Source of the DNA: an uncultured Clostridia bacterium
GTDB taxonomy: Bacteria; Bacillota; Clostridia; Oscillospirales; Ruminococcaceae
Direction: 5' to 3'
NCBI GenBank assembly: GCA_947165805.1
Contig: CAMVBT010000026.1
Location: forward strand, 1-13,662
Length of the DNA: 13,662 bases
Each line of letters begins with the position of its first letter. Position 1 is the first letter of the stretch. A program made the translations under genes and the position numbers. The notes beneath the pieces are model-generated. The model was not told where the DNA came from and did no database searches. It saw only the letters and a list, made by a program, of their open reading frames with translations. Positions 1-5,001 of the stretch are shown here, piece after piece.

Positions 1-641
1 GTGAAATATATGGACGCGAACGGCGTGAAGTCAAGCACTCCCCGCATCCAGTCCGGCATGAACCAAAGCGGTATCATCGAGCCGGAAAGAACGTTTACGA
101 ACACGTTCTTTATCGTGACAAGACTCCAGATATTTATAAGCCAGAACGCGGTCATCTGCACCGCGAAGCTGATAGCGAACATCACAGAGGCTCCGAGCAG
201 CGCGCTCAGCAGAAACAGCAGAAAGCACGGCAGATCGGCGGGAGCGCTCATACCGGTAGTCAACAGGGCTACCGCGAGCACGGGGATAAATTTGAATATC
301 AGATTGAAAAGTGAATTGCCGATGTTCTCCGCAGCCATTCTGCCCTTGAAGCTTATCGGGCGCAGCAGCTCCGTCGAAATGCTGCCGTCCCATATCTTGC
401 CCGGCAGGAAATAATCGTCCGGCGAGAATATCGTTCCGAGCCCCAGTGAAAGCACGAAATTCGTCGTCACGGCTTTCAGCGTTATGCCGTCGACAGTTTC
501 CGCTTCTCCGTACAGAGCACGGTATATCTCATAGAAAATGAAGAATTGCAGGACGGTCGAAAGTATGCTCATCAGGTGGTCGAAGCGGTAGGCGCTCCTG
601 CCGAGGAACGCCTTTTTCGCGTAGGCGAGATATGCGCTCAT
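1..641 (-). CDS. ABC-2 type permease subunit, DUF990-like (partial, 3' end off the left edge)
   Basis: This is the membrane subunit of an ABC exporter. The frame starts with ATG at 641 and stays open for 213 codons to the window edge, so the C-terminus is missing. Visible hydrophobic segments lie near residues 22-44, 58-72, 108-130, 137-168 and 171-190, as expected for an inner-membrane permease. A motif around residues 82-96 (KIWDGSISTELLRPIS) resembles the cytoplasmic 'G-ist-LLRP' signature I associate with DUF990/ABC-2 permeases, which usually occur as pairs encoded beside a COG4586-type ATPase. The ATG overlaps the stop of the upstream ATPase by 4 bp (ATGA), so the two are probably translationally coupled. 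A second permease gene would be expected just left of the window. The substrate cannot be told from the sequence. Confidence 0.85.
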   Translation of the reverse strand, partial: MSAYLAYAKKAFLGRSAYRFDHLMSILSTVLQFFIFYEIYRALYGEAETVDGITLKAVTTNFVLSLGLGTIFSPDDYFLPGKIWDGSISTELLRPISFKGRMAAENIGNSLFNLIFKFIPVLAVALLTTGMSAPADLPCFLLFLLSALLGASVMFAISFAVQMTAFWLINIWSLVTIKNVFVNVLSGSMIPLWFMPDWMRGVLDFTPFASIYF

Positions 642-1621
642 GCGGCTCCCTCCCCGTTGTATATCTTCCGGATGATGCTCTCGATATCCGGCTCGGAGAT
701 ATTGATGTCGCGGACGCTGTACTTGTTGAGAAGCAGGCTCATAAGATCGTTGATGTGAACGTCCCTGCCGAAGATGAAGCGCTTATGTCGCGCGTCTATG
801 TCCTCGGTCTCGACACCGTCTATCGGCTCTGTTTCGGTGTCTGTCATGAACTCGACCTCGAGCCTGCGCGTCGAGTCGTAATGTGAGCGTATGTCCGACA
901 GCGCGCCGTCATAGACCTTGCTGCCCTTGTCGATTATCATGATGCGTTTGCAGGTCTTTTCTATGTCCTGCATATCGTGGGTGGTGAAGAGCATTGTCAC
1001 GTTGTCCTGAGCGTTCAGCTCACGGATAAAGCCGCGTATCGCTTCCTTTCCGACAACATCTACACCGATAGTCGGCTCGTCGAAGAACACTATCTCCGGC
1101 GAATGGAGCAGCGCCGCCGCGATATCCGAGCGCATACGCTGACCGAGGGAGATCTGCCGCACAGGCTGGTTTATGAAGCCGCTCATATCGAGCATTTCCG
1201 TGAAGCGGTCAAGGTTTTTGCGGTAAACATCGTCGGGTATGCGGTATATCGCTTTGAGCAGCTCGAAGCTGTCGATCACCGGCAAGTCCCACTGGAGCTG
1301 GGACTTCTGCCCGAATACAACGCCTATCCTGCCGACATAGCTTTTGCGCTGCCTGTACGGAACGACTCCGGAGCAGACGATCTCGCCGCTGTCGGGGTAG
1401 AGTATGCCGGACAGCATTTTTATCGTCGTGGATTTTCCCGCGCCGTTCGGTCCGATGAAGCCGACAGTCTCGCCCTGTTCTATCGAAAAGCTGATGTCCT
1501 TCACGGCTTCGCGCTTTTCGTATTTCGGAGCGACGAGGTTCGCTATCATGCCGGGTATGCCGCCGCGGCGCTTGCTGACCTTAAATGTCTTGCTGATGTT
1601 CTTTACTTCGATGAGGCTCAT
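638..1621 (-). CDS. ABC transporter ATP-binding protein (COG4586-like)
   Basis: This 327-residue cytoplasmic ATPase should power the ABC-2 permease encoded directly downstream. All catalytic elements are visible: Walker A GPNGAGKST (57-65), Q-loop Gln about 105 in VVFGQKS, signature ISLGQ (157-161), Walker B IVFFDEP (177-183) and the H-loop His 215 in TTHD. The SLGQ version of the signature together with the FGQKSQL...DLP stretch is typical of the COG4586 family that pairs with DUF990 permeases. ATG at 1621 is preferred because AGGTG lies 6 nt upstream. A GTG at 1630 in the same frame would add only MKK and would swallow that site. The start lies inside the end of the preceding ATPase gene (41 bp overlap). 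Confidence 0.93.
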   Translation of the reverse strand: MSLIEVKNISKTFKVSKRRGGIPGMIANLVAPKYEKREAVKDISFSIEQGETVGFIGPNGAGKSTTIKMLSGILYPDSGEIVCSGVVPYRQRKSYVGRIGVVFGQKSQLQWDLPVIDSFELLKAIYRIPDDVYRKNLDRFTEMLDMSGFINQPVRQISLGQRMRSDIAAALLHSPEIVFFDEPTIGVDVVGKEAIRGFIRELNAQDNVTMLFTTHDMQDIEKTCKRIMIIDKGSKVYDGALSDIRSHYDSTRRLEVEFMTDTETEPIDGVETEDIDARHKRFIFGRDVHINDLMSLLLNKYSVRDINISEPDIESIIRKIYNGEGAA

Positions 1622-2513
1622 TTTTTTCACCTGTCCTTATCTGCATCAATATATCCTCAAGATCGGGCTTGTGTATGCTTATTTCCGCGATCTCTGTCCT
1701 GCTCATTATCAGCGCGGTTATTTCCGCCGCCGTTATATGGTTTGTATCGTATTCGAGGGTCATCGTGCCGTCGTTGAATGAGTATTTCCGTACCGGCAGG
1801 TCGTCGGGATCCGGGATATTGCCGTTGAACCTTATCGTCATCGTATTTACCGGCATATAGCGGCTTTGCAGCCTGCCGAGGCTCCCGCAGAATATCAGCT
1901 TTCCCGCGTCGAGTATCGCTATCCTTGAGCAGAGAGCCGAAATACCTGCCATATCGTGAGATGTGAGAAGCACGGTCATTCCCGCGGCGGCGCGCTCTTT
2001 CAGAATGGCGCGGAAGGCGGCTTTCCCGTTCGCGTCGAGCCCGATATTCGGCTCGTCAAGAAGCAGGAGCTTCGGGTCGTATATCAGCGCCGCCCCGAGC
2101 TCCGCGCGCATCTTCTGCCCGAGAGAGAGGTCTCTCACGCGGCAGTCTGCGAAATCCGCAAACCCGAGCTTTTCCGCCAGCTCCGCATACCGCGCGGCAA
2201 ATCCGGCTCCTGTCAGCCCGTACATCGCCGCGATGAGCTCAATGCCGCTTTTCACGGTGCTGTCCGCGTCAAGCAGAGGAACTCCCGCGATGAACACGCT
2301 TATGTCGGCGCCGTACTTCCCGCGGTATCTGACCGGGTCTTTCCCGAGCGTGAACACATTTCCGCTGTCCGGAGCGAGCAGCCCGCAGGCAAGCTTTATC
2401 AGCGTTGTCTTTCCGGCGCCCGAGGCACCGATCAGCCCGGTGATTCCGCCTTCCGGCACGTTCAGGGAGATATCAGAAAGAGTGAACTTGCGGACATTGT
2501 CAATATTTATCAT
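1581..2513 (-). CDS. ABC transporter ATP-binding protein with altered Q-loop
   Basis: This is a second ATPase of 310 residues in the same operon, probably forming a heterodimer with the downstream ATPase or serving a second permease. Walker A GASGAGKTT (29-37), signature LSLGQ (129-133), Walker B LLLLDEP (149-155) and H-loop His 186 in TSHD are present. The Q-loop looks changed: by alignment with the downstream protein (VVFGQKS), the equivalent stretch is SVFIAGV, placing Ala 76 where Gln is expected. The start is ATG at 2513, with AAGGAGG 6 nt upstream (2520-2526). An upstream TTG in the same frame (2573) has no comparable site and would add residues that do not look like an ABC domain. The last 41 bp overlap the next ATPase gene. 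The substrate is unknown. Confidence 0.9.
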   Translation of the reverse strand: MINIDNVRKFTLSDISLNVPEGGITGLIGASGAGKTTLIKLACGLLAPDSGNVFTLGKDPVRYRGKYGADISVFIAGVPLLDADSTVKSGIELIAAMYGLTGAGFAARYAELAEKLGFADFADCRVRDLSLGQKMRAELGAALIYDPKLLLLDEPNIGLDANGKAAFRAILKERAAAGMTVLLTSHDMAGISALCSRIAILDAGKLIFCGSLGRLQSRYMPVNTMTIRFNGNIPDPDDLPVRKYSFNDGTMTLEYDTNHITAAEITALIMSRTEIAEISIHKPDLEDILMQIRTGEKNEPHRSKEHQQDI

Positions 2514-2531
2514 AACTGCCCTCCTTAAACA

Positions 2532-2560
2532 AGTATATCCCTTGCAGGAACAAATTGCAA
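2532..2560 (-). promoter_or_regulatory. Candidate promoter of the ABC transporter operon
   Basis: Read on the minus strand, TTGCAA (2560-2555) is followed after exactly 17 nt by TATACT (2537-2532), a good sigma-A-type match. Transcription would start near 2525, giving only about 12 nt of leader before the ATG at 2513. That is unusually short and places the AGGAGG right at the 5' end. It sits between the kinase gene and the first ATPase gene and would separate transporter expression from that of the two-component genes. Confidence 0.55.
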
Positions 2561-2563
2561 GGG
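2539..2563 (-). repeat. Perfect 8-bp inverted repeat overlapping the promoter spacer
   Basis: CCCTTGCA (2539-2546) and TGCAAGGG (2556-2563) are perfect inverted copies separated by 9 nt. The repeat covers most of the -35 box and the spacer of the candidate transporter promoter. It could be an operator, or a hairpin ending or slowing read-through from the kinase gene. The bases after it on the minus strand (ATATACTTGTTT) are only moderately T-rich, so a strong intrinsic terminator is unlikely. Confidence 0.5.
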
Positions 2564-2600
2564 ACAGGGACAAACGACATTCATACAGGGATAAACGACA
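2564..2600 (-). promoter_or_regulatory. Tandem direct repeat, candidate LytTR binding site
   Basis: Two 16-bp copies differing at one base lie 21 bp apart on the plus strand: ACAGGGACAAACGACA (2564-2579) and ACAGGGATAAACGACA (2585-2600). On the minus strand the cores read GTCGTTTAT (2599-2591) and GTCGTTTGT (2578-2570), with 12 bp between them. The known LytTR operator is a pair of 9-bp boxes, [TA][AC][CA]GTTN[AG][TG], spaced 12-13 bp. Each box here matches 7 of 9 positions. The nearer box ends 9 bp before the candidate -35. The distal copy lies within the last codons of the kinase gene. Confidence 0.5.
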
Positions 2601-3300
2601 CGGCGCAGAAATAACCGCCCTCTTCGCAGAAGTCGGACAGGCCTCCGTATTTTTCGCAGATCGAACGTATCTGCCGCACTCCGAGGCCGTGCGCGGAGCT
2701 GTCAGGCTTGGCGGTCGCGAGGTCGGGGTTGTCCGCGAGCACCGGGCGGCTTATCCTGTTCTTCACAAGTATCGCCTCATAGCCGCGGCGCCGTGACACG
2801 GATATGATCATCTCGGGTGAAGCTTCCTTTTCGCTCGCTTCTATCGCGTTGTCGAGCATATTGGACAGCAGGGCGGAGAAGTCGATGCTCTCCATTCCCG
2901 CGAATGACAGGTTCTCGATCTCCGCCTTTACTGCGATTCCCTTTCCGCGCGCCGCGTTCAGCTTTTCGTTGAGGATATGGTTCATCAGCGAATTGCCGGT
3001 CTCGACATAGCTTTGCACAGCGTTCAGCTTATCGAGTATCTTTGATGTATATTCTTTTGCCGCCTCGGTATCTCCGTCGTTCAGGTACGACGCTATCACC
3101 ATGAGGTGGTTCCTCATATCGTGCTTTATGCCGCGGACGCTTTCGTGCAGACCGCGTATCTCTTCGTCCTGACGTGCGGTATTCTCTGTATTTGCTTTCA
3201 GCTCCGAAAGCTCATATTCCGCCGCGGCCTTCTCGCTCAGCACTCTGCTGTACTTTTCGGATAGCGCGTCATATTCCGCCTGTAGTTTCTTTGTGTTCAT
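2581..3300 (-). CDS. Soluble GHKL-type sensor histidine kinase
   Basis: This 239-residue protein phosphorylates the response regulator encoded just upstream. Residues 1-50 are charged and likely coiled coil. The phospho-acceptor is His 60 in GIKHDMRNH, a motif shared with AgrC/CitA-like and Spo0B-like kinases. The N-box is SNMLDNAIEAS (146-156) and a G-box is seen at HGLGVRQI (204-211). No transmembrane or sensor domain is present, unlike AgrC-type kinases, which have a multi-pass membrane sensor, so the signal must arrive through the cytoplasm or a partner protein. ATG at 3300 overlaps the regulator's stop (ATGA). A longer frame to 3387 runs inside the regulator gene and is less likely. Downstream lie the repeats and promoter of the exporter, its probable target. 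Confidence 0.9.
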   Translation of the reverse strand: MNTKKLQAEYDALSEKYSRVLSEKAAAEYELSELKANTENTARQDEEIRGLHESVRGIKHDMRNHLMVIASYLNDGDTEAAKEYTSKILDKLNAVQSYVETGNSLMNHILNEKLNAARGKGIAVKAEIENLSFAGMESIDFSALLSNMLDNAIEASEKEASPEMIISVSRRRGYEAILVKNRISRPVLADNPDLATAKPDSSAHGLGVRQIRSICEKYGGLSDFCEEGGYFCAVSFIPV

Positions 3301-3989
3301 TTCAGCATATACCTCATAAGCTGTTTCCGTGCGTTCTCCGAGTAGCTTCTGCCTATCGGAAGCCTTGTGCTGTCGTTGAGCACACATTCGTCGGCGTTTA
3401 TGATCCTGACGGCGGATTGATTGACGAGAAAGCCCTTGTGTATGCGGACGAAGCCGCTTCCGGAGAGCGCGTTCTCCAGTGAAGATACCGTGTCTCTGAA
3501 ACGGTATTCGCCGTCAGCCGCGAACAGCTTTATATAATTCCCGTCAGCCTCAAAATACAGTATTTCGTCAAGTTTCAGCTTTACGTCGCCGTCGGACGAG
3601 CGGAAGCGCAAGTGCCTGTCTCTGCCGCCGAGCTCCTTTGCCGCGTCCTCAAGCACTGTGCGCAGTTCTTTTTCGAGATATGCCTTGCGGACAAATCCGA
3701 AAGGGTGGAATTGCAGGCTGTCATACACAAGCTCGTCGTGGCTCGTCACGAACACAAGCAGGGGCTTGTCCGGCAGCTCCGAAAGCCGCCGCGCAATGTC
3801 AAGGCCGCTGATACCGGGCATATCAATATCCAGCAGCAGGATATCGCAGCCCTCGTTCCGAAGCGCCGCAAGCAGTCCGCTGCCGCTGCTGTACACCGAG
3901 ACGCTGCTGTCCGTTATCGTTCCGGACGCTATGCCCGCGGTATCGGAAAGCATTCTCGGCTCATCGTCGCATATCATTATTCTTGTCAT
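3297..3989 (-). CDS. LytTR-family response regulator
   Basis: This 230-residue DNA-binding regulator has a receiver domain at about residues 1-118, with acidic pocket DDE (8-10), phospho-acceptor Asp 54 in LLLDIDMPG, Thr 82 and Lys 102. A LytTR domain follows at about 125-228, with the family motif FEADGNYI (146-153) and the RIHKGFLVN stretch (182-190). It resembles the AgrA/LytR/VirR group, which binds pairs of direct repeats upstream of exporter, toxin or bacteriocin genes. ATG at 3989 has GGTGAT close upstream. It leads a unit with the kinase gene (4-bp overlap) and is preceded by a perfect-consensus promoter, so basal expression is probably high. The direct repeats at 2564-2600 are the best candidate target in the window. 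Confidence 0.95.
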   Translation of the reverse strand: MTRIMICDDEPRMLSDTAGIASGTITDSSVSVYSSGSGLLAALRNEGCDILLLDIDMPGISGLDIARRLSELPDKPLLVFVTSHDELVYDSLQFHPFGFVRKAYLEKELRTVLEDAAKELGGRDRHLRFRSSDGDVKLKLDEILYFEADGNYIKLFAADGEYRFRDTVSSLENALSGSGFVRIHKGFLVNQSAVRIINADECVLNDSTRLPIGRSYSENARKQLMRYMLK

Positions 3990-4027
3990 ATCATCACCGT
4001 TTACCGATCTGTTGTTTTTCCGTTTCC

Positions 4028-4056
4028 ATTATACAACATAACTCTCCCGCTGTCAA
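4028..4056 (-). promoter_or_regulatory. Consensus promoter for the LytTR regulator-kinase pair
   Basis: On the minus strand TTGACA (4056-4051) and TATAAT (4033-4028) are separated by exactly 17 nt, a perfect vegetative sigma-factor consensus. Transcription would start near 4021, about 32 nt before the regulator ATG. No clear pair of LytTR boxes is seen upstream of the -35, so autoregulation is not evident. Confidence 0.85.
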
Positions 4057-4102
4057 ATAGTACCGCAAAGATATGCCAAAAGCCGTTCGGCGCGGAGCCT
4101 AC

Positions 4103-4144
4103 GTCCCCGATATTTACCCGGGACAGTTTTGCCTTTTTTGTTTT
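4103..4144 (+). terminator. Weak possible terminator in the divergent region
   Basis: GTCCC (4103-4107) can pair with GGGAC (4120-4124), followed by an interrupted T-rich run to 4144. It could stop rightward transcription coming from the antisense side of the regulator gene. The stem is only 5-6 bp with a large loop, so the call is tentative. Confidence 0.25.
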
Positions 4145-4152
4145 CTGTTCCA

Positions 4153-4181
4153 TTGCAAAATTCTTCTGTATGTGGTATAAT
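4153..4181 (+). promoter_or_regulatory. Extended -10 promoter for the cbiC transcript
   Basis: TTGCAA (4153-4158) and TATAAT (4176-4181) are 17 nt apart, and TGG immediately before the -10 makes it an extended -10 promoter. Transcription would start near 4188 and give a leader of about 175 nt before cbiC. It is divergent from the regulator promoter, with about 96 bp between the two -35 boxes. Confidence 0.8.
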
Positions 4182-4243
4182 ATATCAATATAAACCGAAA
4201 AATGATGCCCATGCGCGTCTGACGAAAAAGAGGAGTGAGAGTA

Positions 4244-4303
4244 ATGGACGCAAAGGAAACAGATATCATAAACGACAAGCGTTCAAAGGAGAAGAACAAA
4301 TAA
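4244..4303 (+). CDS. Small leader ORF, 19 residues
   Basis: This tiny ORF in the cbiC leader encodes MDAKETDIINDKRSKEKNK, a very hydrophilic peptide rich in Lys and Asp. It has AGGAG at 4231-4235, 8 nt before the ATG, as good a ribosome site as cbiC itself. Its TAA stop overlaps the ATG of the next mini-ORF by one base (TAATG). I do not recognise it. It has no run of one amino acid of the kind used in classic attenuators. It may be a real small protein, a translated leader affecting cbiC expression, or chance. Confidence 0.4.
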   Translation: MDAKETDIINDKRSKEKNK

Positions 4304-4344
4304 TGCCGCGGTATGCGTACCGGAGCATGAAAATACGGAAATGA
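4303..4344 (+). CDS. Small leader ORF, 13 residues
   Basis: This second mini-ORF encodes MPRYAYRSMKIRK, a basic peptide, starting on the last base of the previous stop codon and ending 18 nt before cbiC. AGGAG at 4287-4291 lies 11 nt upstream, somewhat far. It contains a small hairpin (CGGTA, loop TGCG, TACCG at 4309-4322). Its position suggests coupled translation through the leader into cbiC. No function is recognised. Confidence 0.3.
   Translation: MPRYAYRSMKIRK
4309..4322 (+). other. Short stem-loop in the cbiC leader
   Basis: CGGTA (4309-4313) pairs perfectly with TACCG (4318-4322) around a TGCG tetraloop. It lies inside the second mini-ORF, about 40 nt before the cbiC start. Ribosomes crossing the mini-ORF would open it, so it could modulate cbiC translation. 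It is too short to be convincing alone. Confidence 0.3.
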
Positions 4345-4362
4345 CCGGAAAGGAGACCTGTC

Positions 4363-5001
4363 ATGGCATTTGAGAATATCCTCCCCGCCGATATAGAGCG
4401 CCGCAGTATGGAGATAATAGAAAGCGAGATAGGCGATATGTCGGCGTTCTCGGAGCACGAAAAGCTGATAGTGAAGCGCTGTGTGCATACTACCGCAGAC
4501 TTTGATTACAAGGAAAACCTGCGTTTCTCGGAGAACGCCGCGGAGCTCGGGATTGCCGCTCTGAAAGCGGGTGCGGTGATAGTTACCGATACGCAGATGG
4601 CATATTCCGGGATAAGCAAGCCCGCGTGCAAGGCGCTCGGCTGCGAGGTCTGCTGCTTCATGTCCGACCCCGATGTCGCCGAGGAAGCAAAAAAGCGCGG
4701 AGTCACCCGCGCGGTAGTTTCTGTCGATAAAGCCGCGGAGAAATTCCCGGACAGCCGGCTCATCTACGCGGTCGGCAACGCGCCTACCGCGCTGATAAGG
4801 CTGCATGAGCTTATCACGGAGAATAAATTCCGCCCTGCGCTGATAGTCGGAGTTCCGGTGGGATTCGTGAACGTCGTTGAAGCAAAGGAACTGATAATGA
4901 CAGCGGGAGTGCCGTACATCGTCGCGGCAGGAAGAAAAGGCGGAAGCAATGTTGCTGCCGCCATACTGAACGCTATGCTGTACACGCTTTATAAGCGCTG
5001 A
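4363..5001 (+). CDS. cbiC: Precorrin-8X / cobalt-precorrin-8 methylmutase
   Basis: This 212-residue enzyme moves the methyl group from C11 to C12 of the corrin ring, turning (cobalt-)precorrin-8 into cobyrinate (or hydrogenobyrinate). Family motifs are clear: PADIERRSMEII near the N-terminus, the catalytic His 42 in KRCVHTTADFDY, TDTQMAYSGI (about 75-84), VGVPVGFVNVVEAKE and the C-terminal AAGRKGGSNVAAAI. Length is normal for CbiC/CobH. The ATG at 4363 has AGGAG 7 nt upstream. Unlike the other cobalamin genes here, it is on the plus strand under its own promoter, and its last 13 bp overlap the end of cbiP on the opposite strand. Its product is the substrate of CbiA, encoded in the convergent operon. 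Confidence 0.97.
   Translation: MAFENILPADIERRSMEIIESEIGDMSAFSEHEKLIVKRCVHTTADFDYKENLRFSENAAELGIAALKAGAVIVTDTQMAYSGISKPACKALGCEVCCFMSDPDVAEEAKKRGVTRAVVSVDKAAEKFPDSRLIYAVGNAPTALIRLHELITENKFRPALIVGVPVGFVNVVEAKELIMTAGVPYIVAAGRKGGSNVAAAILNAMLYTLYKR
4985..4997. other. Short palindrome at the cbiC/cbiP convergent junction
   Basis: CGCTT (4985-4989) and AAGCG (4993-4997) form a 5-bp stem with a 3-nt loop covering the cbiP stop codon. No T-tract follows on either strand, so it is a poor terminator. I see no better terminator for either gene near this junction. Confidence 0.25.

Noticed and set aside
1..414. Open frames on both strands at the left edge (plus 1-414, minus 31-393).
   Set aside because: Both are shadows of the permease gene, whose own frame is open from 641 to the edge with clear membrane segments.
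4202..4222. Six-codon ORF (MMPMRV) near the start of the cbiC leader.
   Set aside because: It has no ribosome binding site and is too short to support.
4345..4362. AGGAGACCTG just before cbiC resembles part of the B12-box of cobalamin riboswitches.
   Set aside because: The rest of the box and the other conserved riboswitch elements (GGGAA-type and CCACTG-type segments) are not seen upstream. The match is mostly the AGGAG ribosome binding site.
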